Shown: piece by piece, positions 1-8,823 of the stretch
How the letters are laid out: each line of letters opens with the position of its first letter
Numbering within the stretch: position 1 is the stretch's first letter
Source of the DNA: Actinomadura sp. NAK00032
GTDB taxonomy: Bacteria > Actinomycetota > Actinomycetes > Streptosporangiales > Streptosporangiaceae
Reading direction: 5' to 3'
NCBI RefSeq assembly: GCF_013364275.1
Contig: NZ_CP054932.1
Span: 7,688,001-7,752,000 of the forward strand
Length of the DNA stretch: 64,000 bases
Translations under genes and position numbers: made by a program
The notes under the pieces: model-generated
Database searches by the model: none
Told to the model about the DNA's origin: nothing
Seen by the model: the letters and a program-made list of their open reading frames with translations, nothing else

Positions 1-215
1 GAGTCCCGCGCCAGCACCACCGCCGCCTCCGCCGCAACCTCCACACAGTTGCCGCCATTGCCTGTGCTGCGGCTACTCTTCAGCCACGCCCCGACCTCGA
101 CACATTCACCCTCTTGTGCGCTGTAGCTGCTTGTGCGCCAGCGGGCCACTTCGAGGCAGTTGCCCTCATCAGTGCTGCGGCTGCTTTTGCGCCAGACGAT
201 GTTGCTGTTGTCCAT
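1..215 (-). CDS. DUF397 protein, cut by window start
   Basis: The N-terminal 71 residues are visible. They hold three consecutive units of the form W-x-K/T-S-S-x-S followed by N/E-C-V/L-E-V, then the usual V-V-L-A-R-D-S tail of DUF397. DUF397 proteins are small actinobacterial partners of Scr1/XRE-type regulators; their biochemical role is not settled. The ATG at 215 opens the frame directly before the first unit. Most DUF397 proteins have one such unit, so the threefold arrangement is unusual. The C-terminus lies outside the window. Family assignment is secure; function is inferred only from the neighbouring regulator. Confidence 0.8.
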   Translation of the reverse strand, partial: MDNSNIVWRKSSRSTDEGNCLEVARWRTSSYSAQEGECVEVGAWLKSSRSTGNGGNCVEVAAEAAVVLARD

Positions 216-284
216 AGCGCCTCCCCACCTGGTTCTACGGCACAGTGTGCGGCTGAGTCGCGGTACCCATGTGGGGAGGTAGAG

Positions 285-317
285 CTGTCCTGGACGCCGT
301 AATGACGTCCAGGACAG
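285..317 (-). terminator. Hairpin between the two DUF397 genes
   Basis: Perfect 12-bp inverted repeat (285-296 with 306-317) and a 9-base loop, 64 bases after the stop of the 381-734 gene. There is no clear U-run, so it may be a terminator or an mRNA-stabilising hairpin. Confidence 0.5.
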
Positions 318-380
318 TGCTCAGGCGTGACTGTAGCGGCCAGCGGCTACTGCCTGGATTGGACGGGACGCGGGATGGCG

Positions 381-734
381 TCAAGCAAGGTCGAGGCGCC
401 CGCTCTTCACGGTGTTGAGGAACGCAGCCCAGGCGTCGGCACCAAAGCCGAGTACCGGCCCGTCCGGATCCTTGGAGTCCCGCGCCAGCACTACCGCCCG
501 CTCTGAGGCCACCTCAACACAGTTACCTTGCTGAGTGCTGTGACTGCTCGCCTTCCACGGGCTAACTCGTACGGAGCCCCCTCCACTGCCGGTATCCACT
601 GGGTGTACACCGACTTCAACACAGTGCCCTTGGTCAGTGCTGCGCGTGCTCTTGCACCAGGCCCCAACCTCCACACAGTTGCCCTGCTCGCCACTGCGAC
701 TACTCTTGCGCCACCGCACATCTGAGTACCTCAT
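381..734 (-). CDS. DUF397 protein with repeated N-terminal units
   Basis: 117 residues. Three W-x-K/A-S-S/T-x-S ... C-V-E-V units can be read, at roughly residues 8-24, 26-42 and 60-76. A short Gly/Ser-rich insertion separates the second and third. The normal DUF397 end follows: V-V-L-A-R-D-S, then D-P-D-G-P and a final helix around F-L-N-T-V-K-S-G. It starts 29 bases after the Scr1-type regulator gene (764-1627) on the same strand, so the two probably share a transcript. In this family the DUF397 protein is thought to bind or modulate the regulator; that is inference here. Confidence 0.85.
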   Translation of the reverse strand: MRYSDVRWRKSSRSGEQGNCVEVGAWCKSTRSTDQGHCVEVGVHPVDTGSGGGSVRVSPWKASSHSTQQGNCVEVASERAVVLARDSKDPDGPVLGFGADAWAAFLNTVKSGRLDLA

Positions 735-763
735 GGTGACCCCAGACTCCTGTCTAGCGTTTC

Positions 764-1627
764 CTAAGAGACTTCGTTCGCCACCTTAGCGATCAGCTGA
801 AGAGACTCGTCTGGCCCTACTGCGCGGGACCGCAGGTGGTCGAAGAGGTTGATGTACTCCTCAACCTCCGATGGATCTTCCAGGTAGATACTTCCCAGTC
901 GATATTGGACATATGCGACATCAGGATCGGCGGGTTCCGGGAACCGCAAGACGTGGCAAGAGCCTTCCATGGCGGGGTGTGCACCCGCCGAGAAAGGGAG
1001 GATCACGATGTTGATGTGGTCGAGCTTCGCCAACTCGCAGAGTCGCTGAAGCTGATCACGCATCGTCTCCCGGCCACCGACCTGCCGTCGGATCACTGCT
1101 TCGTTGAGGACAGCCCAGACTTTGGGAGCGTCCTTGCCGATGAGGCGTTCTTGTCTTTTCAGTCGCAGATCAACTCGACGGTTTACCTCTTCGTCGGGCA
1201 ACGTTCGGAGCCCGGCGTTGAGCAGTGCCCTGATGTAGTCATCAGTTTGGAACAGCCCCGGTACGTGCTCAGACTCGTATGTGAGGATCTCCGACGCTTC
1301 CTCTTCGAGGCCGACGTAGACCTCGAACCAGTCGGGTATCGAACCGGAGTACTGGTGCCACCAGCCGCGTTGGCGGCTCTGACGGGCGAGGGTGATGAGA
1401 ACCTCGGTGCGTTCGTCGTCCAGGCTGTAGAACTTGCAGAGCGCCATGATGTCGGCGACCTTCGGCGCGTGGACGGCGGCCTCGATGCGGCTGACCGTGG
1501 CGGGGGCGATGTCCGCGAACCTGGCCGCCTCTTCGCGGGTCTTTCCCGACTCTCTGCGCAGTCTCCGCATTTCAGACGCGAGGCGCCGCCTGCGGACCGT
1601 GGGACTCGTCCGACTTGCCACGTTCAT
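764..1627 (-). CDS. XRE/Scr1-type helix-turn-helix regulator (DUF5753)
   Basis: 287 residues. An XRE helix-turn-helix occupies about residues 13-68, with the pattern T-R-E-E-A-A-R-F ... A-P-A-T-V-S-R-I-E. A DUF5753-type domain fills about 90-280 (W-F-E-V-Y-V-G-L-E, V-P-G-L-F-Q-T, Y-I-R-A-L). Length and order match the large actinomycete family that pairs with DUF397 proteins, and two DUF397 genes follow directly. It likely binds DNA and controls its own cluster. It diverges from the gene at 1820 across about 190 bases. Confidence 0.9.
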   Translation of the reverse strand: MNVASRTSPTVRRRRLASEMRRLRRESGKTREEAARFADIAPATVSRIEAAVHAPKVADIMALCKFYSLDDERTEVLITLARQSRQRGWWHQYSGSIPDWFEVYVGLEEEASEILTYESEHVPGLFQTDDYIRALLNAGLRTLPDEEVNRRVDLRLKRQERLIGKDAPKVWAVLNEAVIRRQVGGRETMRDQLQRLCELAKLDHINIVILPFSAGAHPAMEGSCHVLRFPEPADPDVAYVQYRLGSIYLEDPSEVEEYINLFDHLRSRAVGPDESLQLIAKVANEVS

Positions 1628-1819
1628 ACCTCCACTTCGTATATGCCCATCGAGCGGACCATGATTCTTTGAGCGAGTTCACTTCTATGGGTTTACAAAC
1701 TCAGGCCGTCCGCTTCATGCTCTGACCGTAGCGAAAATTACGCACGGTGTATGGACGATCACACAAGAAAGTCGGGTGAATCGTGGTCGTTCGCGTGCCT
1801 GGAGAAGGGGCGTCCGACG

Positions 1820-2101
1820 ATGTCAGCGGATCAGCGGCCGCACGCGGTGCGGTTCGGCCTCCTGGCTGATCTCTGTCTCAAGCTGGGAGAACGTCAGCAG
1901 TGCACCTCCATGCTCGTCCACCCGTCGCGGGGTGAGGCGGTGCTGTGGGTGCCGGAGCGGGCCTGGCCGCGCAAGTGGCTCGGGGTCGCGGCGGTCGACC
2001 ACCGGGGACGATGGCTCTACGCCTTCGGCGACCAGTGGAGCATCACCGGGGACGTGGCCGAGGCCGCGGCCCGGGTCGCGTGGGCGGTGCGGGCCCGATG
2101 A
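1820..2101 (+). CDS. Small hypothetical protein ahead of RsbW-like ATPase
   Basis: 93 residues from the ATG at 1820, which has a purine-rich GGAGAAGGGG upstream. The same frame is open from 1751, but that start has no ribosome site. The protein is Trp-rich in its second half (W-V-P-E-R-A-W, W-L-Y-A-F-G-D-Q-W), with no signal peptide or membrane segment. Its stop overlaps the ATG of the ATP-binding protein (ATGA), so the two are translationally coupled. Proteins of this type often sit next to RsbW-like genes in actinomycetes. I cannot assign a function. Confidence 0.65.
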   Translation: MSADQRPHAVRFGLLADLCLKLGERQQCTSMLVHPSRGEAVLWVPERAWPRKWLGVAAVDHRGRWLYAFGDQWSITGDVAEAAARVAWAVRAR

Positions 2102-2616
2102 AGCACTTGGGGACGTGCGTCATCCCGTCCGCGCGAAAGAACGTGGCCAACGGACGGCGGTGGCTGCTCGGGCGGCTCGAACCGCTGCTCGGCGCGACGC
2201 ACAGCGCCTGCGATGACAGCATCCTGCTGCTGTCGGAGACGCTGACGAACGCGATCGTCCACGGGACGGGCCACCTCGTGGAGGTGGACGCCTACGTGGA
2301 CACGGCCAACATCCGGATCGAGGTCACGGATGAGGGCGGCAACACCGTCCCGCATCACCGGGACGATCCGCACGGCGAGCACGGGCGCGGCCTGCCCATC
2401 CTGTCGATGCTCGCCAAGTCGTGGGGGTTCGAGCAGCTCGACGACGGTCGGCTGCGTGTGTGGTTCGAGGTGCCGCATACGGCACGTCCCGAGAACCGCG
2501 AGGACGGCCGCGCCAAGGCGTTCGAGGGCGCTCCGACTCCGCCGCGTCCGCGAGACGGCACGCACGACGGGACGTCGCTCAAGGCGAACACCTCCGCGCA
2601 TACCGGCGATCGCTGA
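2098..2616 (+). CDS. RsbW-like ATP-binding protein (HATPase_c)
   Basis: 172 residues with a GHKL ATPase fold. The N-box is S-E-T-L-T-N-A-I-V-H-G (E47, N51). The G1 box is V-T-D-E-G-G (D78) and a G2-like segment is G-E-H-G-R-G-L-P-I-L (93-102). This is the single-domain form used as anti-sigma-factor serine kinases and related small regulators. About 40 Pro/Thr/Arg-rich residues follow the fold. The ATG at 2098 overlaps the upstream stop; a longer frame from 1945 reads through the upstream gene and is not needed. No sigma or anti-anti-sigma gene is adjacent, so the target is unknown. Confidence 0.85.
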   Translation: MKHLGTCVIPSARKNVANGRRWLLGRLEPLLGATHSACDDSILLLSETLTNAIVHGTGHLVEVDAYVDTANIRIEVTDEGGNTVPHHRDDPHGEHGRGLPILSMLAKSWGFEQLDDGRLRVWFEVPHTARPENREDGRAKAFEGAPTPPRPRDGTHDGTSLKANTSAHTGDR

Positions 2617-2629
2617 CGGCGAAGGCGCG

Positions 2630-4015
2630 TCAGTCTTCGGTGGGACGTGGTCGCCAGCGGTCGAGGGCGACGACGGCGAGGCCCGCCAGAAGCAAGAGGA
2701 CGGTGTAGAGCCAGAGGTGGCCGGGTTCGCGGAACAGCTCCGCGTTCGGTCCCCGGCGGCCGGTTCCCTGCCAGTCGCCGAGCAGGCCGCAGGCACCGAT
2801 GACGGTCGCGAACATCAACGGGCCCAGGACGGCCGGGGAAAGGCCGTCCTGGGTCAGCCAGACACCGAGCGAAGCGATCGCGACAGTGACAGTGGCGGAG
2901 AGCAGGGCGAGCATGAGGACCGTGATGCCGTCCGGACGGAAAAGCATGGTCACGGCGAGGACGGCGGCACACGAGGCGCATCCGGTGAGGGCGGCCCAGT
3001 GGCGCCAGGACGGGAACGCGGCGGCGGCGCCCACCACGACGCCGAAGGCCACCATGAACCACATTCCGACGTAGCTCGGATACCGCCCCTGGATCAGCGC
3101 GCTCGCCGGACCGGAGATCCCGATGACGACGGCCGAGGCGACGACGGTACCGGCCGCCGCGCGAAGTCCCGCCAGCGCAGCGGCCACGAGGCCCGCTCCC
3201 AGCAGCAGCCAGCACGCGGCGACGCCGAAGCCGCCCTTGATCGTCTCCATGCCGGCGGCCGGGATGAAAGCGATGACCGCCGCTGAGCCCGCGATCGCCG
3301 TTCGGACGCCCATCGCGGGCTCGGCGTCGTCGGACGGTGCGGCCAGCTCGGACCGTTTGTCGTAGCGGTAGTACAGGCCCAGCGCCAAGAGCGCGCCGCC
3401 GATCGCGGTGGCCAGGAACGCCAGATGAAGCAGGATTTGGATGGCCTCGGCGAAGTCGAGCGGGTAGCCGCCGGGCCGTAGGATCGCGATGTGCGCGATC
3501 CACACGTCAGTGGACGCGCCGAAGACCTGCGCGCCGACTCCCGCCCCGATCAGGATCGCGCCCGCGCCGGGCGCCCCGATGTGGACGAGCCGGAGCCCGG
3601 CGGCCAGCGTCCCTAACAACACCAGCTGCGCTCCGGCCGTGACCGAGCCGTAGTAGAACCAGGCCGCGCCGGTGTGCATCTCGTTCCGGGCCACGACGTA
3701 CACGAACTCGGTGGGGAGCGTTAGCACCACCCCCGCGACCAGCAGCCACGGCCAGCTCCGGCGCAGCGACCACCACATCGCCGCGAACCCGGCGACCGTC
3801 ACCACCGCGACCACGGCGGCCTGCTCGGCCGACACCACACCCGGGTTGATGCGCAGGACGTCCGCGAACCCGGCCGCCCGACCGACGTCACCCCTGGGGC
3901 GTGCGGAATTGGCGACCGCCCCGAGCGTCCCGACCGCGCACAGGAGCACGGCCCCGATGACCCACGGGCGGCTGGTCTCGAACGGGATCCGGTCCCTCAA
4001 GGCTGCGGTTGCCAT
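2630..4015 (-). CDS. Multi-pass membrane protein, unknown function
   Basis: 461 residues that are mostly hydrophobic, with about eleven or twelve likely membrane segments spread along the chain. The first follows a short cytoplasmic start (P-W-V-I-G-A-V-L-L). A charged loop with several Asp/Glu (about 225-240) splits the protein into two halves. I recognise no transporter or enzyme motif. It converges on the ATP-binding protein gene with a 13-base gap and lies downstream of the 4080-4820 gene on the same strand. Confidence 0.7.
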   Translation of the reverse strand: MATAALRDRIPFETSRPWVIGAVLLCAVGTLGAVANSARPRGDVGRAAGFADVLRINPGVVSAEQAAVVAVVTVAGFAAMWWSLRRSWPWLLVAGVVLTLPTEFVYVVARNEMHTGAAWFYYGSVTAGAQLVLLGTLAAGLRLVHIGAPGAGAILIGAGVGAQVFGASTDVWIAHIAILRPGGYPLDFAEAIQILLHLAFLATAIGGALLALGLYYRYDKRSELAAPSDDAEPAMGVRTAIAGSAAVIAFIPAAGMETIKGGFGVAACWLLLGAGLVAAALAGLRAAAGTVVASAVVIGISGPASALIQGRYPSYVGMWFMVAFGVVVGAAAAFPSWRHWAALTGCASCAAVLAVTMLFRPDGITVLMLALLSATVTVAIASLGVWLTQDGLSPAVLGPLMFATVIGACGLLGDWQGTGRRGPNAELFREPGHLWLYTVLLLLAGLAVVALDRWRPRPTED

Positions 4016-4079
4016 GCCACTCCTACGGGTTCCTCATCGTCCGCTGGGCGAGGCTGAGTTGTCGACTCCGGCGGCATCG

Positions 4080-4820
4080 TCACTGGCGGTCGTCGTCGTT
4101 CCTGTAGTCGTCCTGTTCAGAGAGCCGTTTGAGGTTCTTGCCCATCTCCCAGGCCGCGGCCGCGACGCCCGCGATGCCAGGATCTCGGCGCGTGGGCCGC
4201 TCCGCGATGGGCGTATCGGGCGAGTAGCGCACGACCGCCTCGGCCAGGCTTTCCCCGTCCAGCCGCCAGCCCTGGATCCTTTGCGATGCCAGCGACGGCT
4301 CGGCGCCCATGCGGCGCATCCAGGGACCGAAGACGGCCTCCTTGAACTGCTCCTCCGCGACGGTCGGCGGAGACAGTTCCGGCGGCCTGGGCAAACAGCT
4401 CATCCGGGCGGTGACGCCGGCGGCGTTGAGCTCGACCCCCACATAGCGATGGCGTGTTCTCTGCCTGCCGCTACGCACGATCCGGTCGAAGGTCACGACG
4501 CAGTCGATCCATGACCACGGAATCAGCTCCGGCTCAGCGTCTTCGGCGGTGTAGCCGAAGTAGACGCTGCGCGCGTCCACCGCGAACGAAACCTCCCCGC
4601 GACGCACCGACCTCGCCACGAAAAAGCCGACTATCGCGGTCATCCCGCCGAACCCGGTGAGTGCGATGCTGGCCCCGAGCCCGGGATTCCGGATGGCCTG
4701 GTAGAGCACGAACGCGTCCACGGCGCCGAGGATGACCACGATCGGCAGATTGCTGCGCCAGGTCTGCCGAGCGATGTACGCACCCTCAGGGAGTTCGTCG
4801 GGGATGTCATCGGGACTCAT
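4080..4820 (-). CDS. Two-segment membrane protein, PH-like cytoplasmic part
   Basis: 246 residues from the ATG at 4820, which has GGGGAG eight bases upstream. The frame is open to 4961, but that extension is Arg/Gly-rich and lacks a ribosome site. Two membrane helices lie at about residues 27-46 and 51-72. The rest is soluble, and its start (V-S-F-A-V-D-A-R-S-V-Y-F-G, I-P-W-S-W-I-D-C-V-V) resembles bacterial PH-domain membrane proteins. The resemblance is by eye, so I leave the function open. Confidence 0.7.
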   Translation of the reverse strand: MSPDDIPDELPEGAYIARQTWRSNLPIVVILGAVDAFVLYQAIRNPGLGASIALTGFGGMTAIVGFFVARSVRRGEVSFAVDARSVYFGYTAEDAEPELIPWSWIDCVVTFDRIVRSGRQRTRHRYVGVELNAAGVTARMSCLPRPPELSPPTVAEEQFKEAVFGPWMRRMGAEPSLASQRIQGWRLDGESLAEAVVRYSPDTPIAERPTRRDPGIAGVAAAAWEMGKNLKRLSEQDDYRNDDDRQ

Positions 4821-4990
4821 GAGCAGCACTCCCCGGGCCGGCCGCGTCGGTCGCAGCAGCATCGAGAACCGGCGGCCACGGCCGACTCCGCCGCGTCTCG
4901 GACGATGTCCGTGTCCGCACTCCCCCCTCGACACCATCCCGCTCCCTCCACGTCCGGTCAAGGTGCGACGATAACGGGCGCCGATATTCC

Positions 4991-5023
4991 GGCACCGGCA
5001 GCCGGACCGAGCCTGCCGGTGCC
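4991..5023 (-). terminator. Hairpin after the 5064-5705 gene
   Basis: Perfect 11-bp inverted repeat (4991-5001 with 5013-5023) with an 11-base loop, 41 bases past the stop of the exported-protein gene. It fits a terminator for the whole 10940-to-5064 gene set. Confidence 0.55.
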
Positions 5024-5063
5024 CGAATGCCGCTCGTCCAGCACGTGAAAGGACGGGGCACTT

Positions 5064-5705
5064 CTACGGGTTCGTAATTGTCGGAACGGGCCAGACGGAG
5101 TATTGGCTGTAGAGCATTATCGGGTCACCCACGTTGAGCAACCCGCCGCAGCCCAGACCGACGGATGTGATGACCAGGTTGGTGTCAGAGAAGACGAGCT
5201 GCCCCGTCGGGTTCTCATAGGTGGCCTGGATCTCCCCCTTGGCGGTTCCGGGCCCGCCGGCCGCCACCTCGCACCCGACGGAGTCGGCGCTCGCCACCAC
5301 GCTGATGCCGGCGGCGTCGTCGCTGGTCAGCGTGCCCGTTGTCGTCCCGGTCTGCGCATCATAGGAGGTGGCGTTCATCTTCCACGGCAGACCGCGTGGG
5401 TGGATCTCGACCGGCACCCCGGACCCGTTGCAGTTGCCGAGGTTCCCGTACGTGATCATGATGAGGCCGTTTCCGCTGAGTCCCGTTCCGTCGCGAAAGC
5501 GCACGATCATGTCGGAACTGCCACAGCTCACACTCGCGCCGGTCGTCATATCCTGGGCCGCGAAGCTGCCATAGGCGTTGGTACGCCCGCCGTCGGTTAC
5601 GGTCCAGGTGGACTCGTCGGCCGATGCGGCGACCGCACCGAACTGGAATACCGCGAGTACGGCGGAGGCGAAGAGCAGAAGCACTCGGTTCGAGAGAGTA
5701 CGCAT
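5064..5705 (-). CDS. Exported W-T-V-x-x-G-G family protein
   Basis: 213 residues. A Sec signal peptide covers about 1-28 (N-R-V-L-L-L-F-A-S-A-V-L-A-V ... A-S-A), and the mature chain opens S-T-W-T-V-T-D-G-G. Features shared with the proteins at 12196 and 15217: a T/S-G-x-x-x-x-C after about 25 residues, a central A-x-S-Y-D-x-x-T-G-x-T-x-G block, V-G-D near the end and a closing I-T-N-P. Four cysteines could form disulfides. The ATG at 5705 has AGGAG upstream. It starts only 41 bases after the reductase-fusion gene and may be the last gene of that set. Function unknown. Confidence 0.8.
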   Translation of the reverse strand: MRTLSNRVLLLFASAVLAVFQFGAVAASADESTWTVTDGGRTNAYGSFAAQDMTTGASVSCGSSDMIVRFRDGTGLSGNGLIMITYGNLGNCNGSGVPVEIHPRGLPWKMNATSYDAQTGTTTGTLTSDDAAGISVVASADSVGCEVAAGGPGTAKGEIQATYENPTGQLVFSDTNLVITSVGLGCGGLLNVGDPIMLYSQYSVWPVPTITNP

Positions 5706-5746
5706 GACAACTCCTATGCGGTGGCTGAATGATGCGGTCGATGCTG

Positions 5747-7785
5747 TCAGCGGGACTTTTCACCTCCGTCCGTCCGAGTGAGGGTGGTGACGAACTCCCG
5801 GAGCATCCGTGCCGCGCGGGGATCGGGCACCGCCTCCGCGGCGGTGAGGGCGCGCTGCTCCGCCGCCTCGCTCTCCGCGGTCGCCGCTTTGATCGCGCGG
5901 AGTCGTAGTCCGGTGTCTCGGTTCAGCAGGTCGGCCGTGATCTCCTGGTCGGCGGCGAGGTGGTCCGTGATCGCTGAGATGCGGCCTTCGAGCATGGCCG
6001 CCAGGGTTGAGTCGAGCCGTCCGGTCCGGCCGCTGAGTGCCAGCACGTCCTCGGTGTGCAGGAACGCGTGCCCGCATTGCCGCCCGTAATCACGCAAAGC
6101 GTCCACCACCGGTGGCGCGGCCCCGCCGAGTTGGCCGCCGATCCGGGCGGGAAACTCCAGCAGGGCGGCGAACAGCGCGGTCGCCGGTACGTTCGCCGGG
6201 CCGGGAGGTCCGGTGACGCGTTCGAGGCGCAGCGCCGTCAGGTCGGAGAGCCAGTCGGCGAACGACCACGAGATCTCCGGGGCGTACGTGGCGACGAGCC
6301 GTGCGGCCTGGGCGAGCAGGAAGTCCCCGGCGAGGATCACCGAGGTGGTCCCCCAGTCGACCGCCCGGCCGCCGTCCCGCCGGGCGGGCGCGGAAGGCCC
6401 GAGGAAGGCCAGCGCGCCGAGCGTGGCGAGTTCGATCGCCGCGCCGACGGTCGCCCACGCGACGTCGGGCGGGCGGCCTCCCGCCCCGAGCGCGGCGAAG
6501 AACGGGACGGCCGGGCGGAGCCGCTGGTGGGACGCCGTCTCCGCCGTGACGACCAGCCGGGCGAGGAACGGCCAGTCGCGGCGCACCGCGCTCACCGCGA
6601 CCTCGTCGCAGGCGACCAGGAACGGTTTCAGCGATGCCGCCTCCGCGTCCGGCAGCAGCATCCGCTCGGCCGCCGTCAGCCCGGCGAGGCCGTCGGGGAA
6701 GAGCACTGCTCGGCGCGCCTTCGCGAAGAACGGGCGGTCGCTGTCGGCGGTGGACGCGAGGACCCGCCACGTCAGGTGGTAGCGCCGGGCCGCGTGCCGC
6801 GCCGTCTCGAAGTAGCCGACGTAGGAGGCGGCGAGGCGCCGCCGGTAGTCCTTCCCGGCGCGCTCGGGGTCGTGGAGATTGGCGGTGATGCAGCGCGCGG
6901 CGGCCACTCCGCTCTCGACCGCGTATCCGAGGCCCTCGCCGGTGAACGGGTTGACCAGCCCGGCCGCGTCGCCCACCCGGAGGCGCCCGTCGACGACCGC
7001 GTTGTCCGGGGTGAATCCGCTGTGAGCGGACCGGAGACGGTCGAGCCGCACGGCGTCCCGCCCCATAGCGCGGAGTCTGCACCGGAGAGTTCTCGCCACG
7101 CCCGGTCGAGGAACTCTCCCGCGTCCTCGGGACGGATCTCGCCCAGCCGTGCGGCACCGACCGTGCACGTCCCGGCATCACCGGCGGCACTCGGCAGGGC
7201 CCAGATGTACGTCGGATGCTCGCGCGGGTCGATGGTCGAGGGCGCGGCGAGCATGGTGACGGCCTTCGACCGCAGCGACACGCCTGAGTACCGCCGGACG
7301 GCGGCGACACCGGTCGCGTCGCCGGTGACGCCGTGTGCGATGACGACGTGCCGAGCGGTGACGTCCCGCGGGGCGCCGTCGTCCGGCTGGACGACCGCCC
7401 GGTGCCGCCCATCATCTGTGCGGTCGATCCGCAGGACCCGCCCGCGCACGTGCGTGGCGCCCGCGTTCACTACCGCTTCGATGAGGCCCGTGCGAAGCCT
7501 TTCCGCGGTGCTGACCGCACTGCCCATCGCCGGGAACGGGCGTGGCCTGCCCTCCCCGCACTGGAGCACGACTCCGCCGATCTCTTCGAGGGCGATGAGG
7601 TCGAGCGCGCCGATGGAGGACAGGCCCGCGATGGCGGGGCCACTCAGCAGGACGTCGTACTCCGGCTCGTCGGCGGCACGGTTCGGGCCGACGAGGAGCG
7701 TGCCGACGCCCCTGCGTCGCAGCGCGATCGCCGTGACGGCTCCCGCCACGCCCGCCCCGACGACCAGCACGTCCACCGCGCTCAT
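5747..7785 (-). pseudogene. Geranylgeranyl-reductase-like flavoprotein fused to prenyl-synthase-like domain; frameshifted
   Basis: The N-terminal part (7785 to about 7024) has the FAD fold, V-V-G-A-G-V-A-G-A. A second frame (about 7018 to 5747) continues with G-F-T-P-D-N-A-V-V-D-G-R-L and V-G-D-A-A-G-L-V-N-P-F-T-G-E-G, the FAD-closing motif of geranylgeranyl reductases. One lost base near 7018-7020 would explain the break; it could be a true mutation, a sequencing error or recoding. After about residue 400, some 270 residues follow the polyprenyl synthase pattern (Q-R-L-R-P-A-V, I-L-A-G-D-F-L-L-A), but both DDxxD motifs are missing. The start is ATG 7785, or GTG 7794 overlapping the prenyl synthase stop. 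Intact length would be about 680 residues. Confidence 0.75.
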
Positions 7786-7790
7786 GCCGC

Positions 7791-8813
7791 TCACGACTCG
7801 GCCCACCGGGGGAGCCGGACGACGTCCGCCAACCGGTCTCTGGCGTTCCCGGCGGGCAGTTCCGTGAGGGCGTCCATGGTCTGCCGGTGAAGGTCGCGGG
7901 CGGTCTCCTTCGCGGCGGCGAGCCCGCCGAGGTCGATGACCAGCGCGCGGATCCGCGCCAGCTCGGCGGTATCGAGTTCGGGGCGGAGCAGCAGGCGGGC
8001 GAGGTCGCCGGTCTCGTCCTGCGGGAGAGCGAGGACGATCGGGGCGCCGAACAACCCGAGCAGGTGGTCGTTGCCGGTCGGCTTCCCGGCGGCGCCGGCG
8101 GCCGGGTCGAAGTCGAGGCAGTCGTCCAGGATCTGGAACGCCGCGCCGTGGGCGGTGCCGATCCGCGCCAGACGTCCGGCGTGTTTCGCGGGCACGCCCG
8201 CTTCGGCGGCCCCGAGCAGGCAGGTCAGCCGGAACAGGTCGCCGGTCTTGCGCTGGACGAGTTCGAGGTAGTCGGCGAGCGACAGTTCGACGTCGAAGGC
8301 CCGCTCGACGTCGAGCATCTCGCCCGCGGCGAGCGCCGCCGCGGTGTCGGCCACGGCCCGGCTGACGCCGTCGCCGAGGACGGCGGCCTCGGTGCCCGCG
8401 AGCGCGAAGCAGGCCAGCCCGGCGAGCGAGGCCGGCTCCGCGCCGATCACCGTGTGGGCGGCCGGGGCACCGCGCCGCGTCGCGGCCCGGTCGATCACGT
8501 CGTCGTGCAGGAGCGACGCCATGTGCAGCAGCTCGACGACCGCGCCCAGCCGGACGAGCCGGTTCGGGTCGGGGTCGCCGAATGCGGCGCAGGCGGCCAG
8601 CAGAGTCGACCGGAGGCGTTTGCCGGGCCGCCGGACGAGTCCCAGGGCCGACGGGCGGACGGCGGGCGGAAGACTCCGCGCGAGTTCCGTCAGCCGACCG
8701 GCCACCCGTTCCGGATAGCCGGTACGACCGGCGGAGTGCGGCCGGAGGAGCGCGCCGGCCTCATGCCCGGCGGCCGGCACGCCCCTCTCTCCTGGCTTGC
8801 CGAGAGATGCCAC
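7791..8813 (-). CDS. Polyprenyl diphosphate synthase
   Basis: 340 residues. It joins isopentenyl diphosphate to an allylic diphosphate to make longer prenyl diphosphates. The family's motifs are present: G-K-R-L-R near residue 65, the first Asp-rich motif H-D-D-V-I-D (D104-D108), Q-R-K-T-G-D-L-F and the second, D-D-C-L-D (230-234). The start at 8813 is GTG, ten bases after the protease stop; the first 30 or so residues are low-complexity, so a later start is possible. It overlaps or abuts the reductase-fusion gene, which suggests that its product is reduced by that enzyme. Chain length cannot be read with confidence. Confidence 0.9.
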   Translation of the reverse strand: MASLGKPGERGVPAAGHEAGALLRPHSAGRTGYPERVAGRLTELARSLPPAVRPSALGLVRRPGKRLRSTLLAACAAFGDPDPNRLVRLGAVVELLHMASLLHDDVIDRAATRRGAPAAHTVIGAEPASLAGLACFALAGTEAAVLGDGVSRAVADTAAALAAGEMLDVERAFDVELSLADYLELVQRKTGDLFRLTCLLGAAEAGVPAKHAGRLARIGTAHGAAFQILDDCLDFDPAAGAAGKPTGNDHLLGLFGAPIVLALPQDETGDLARLLLRPELDTAELARIRALVIDLGGLAAAKETARDLHRQTMDALTELPAGNARDRLADVVRLPRWAES

Positions 8814-8823
8814 GGCGTTCCGC

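Noticed and set aside
6056..7867. 603-residue plus-strand frame
   Set aside because: Antisense to the reductase fusion; Arg/Gly/Pro-rich with no recognisable fold.
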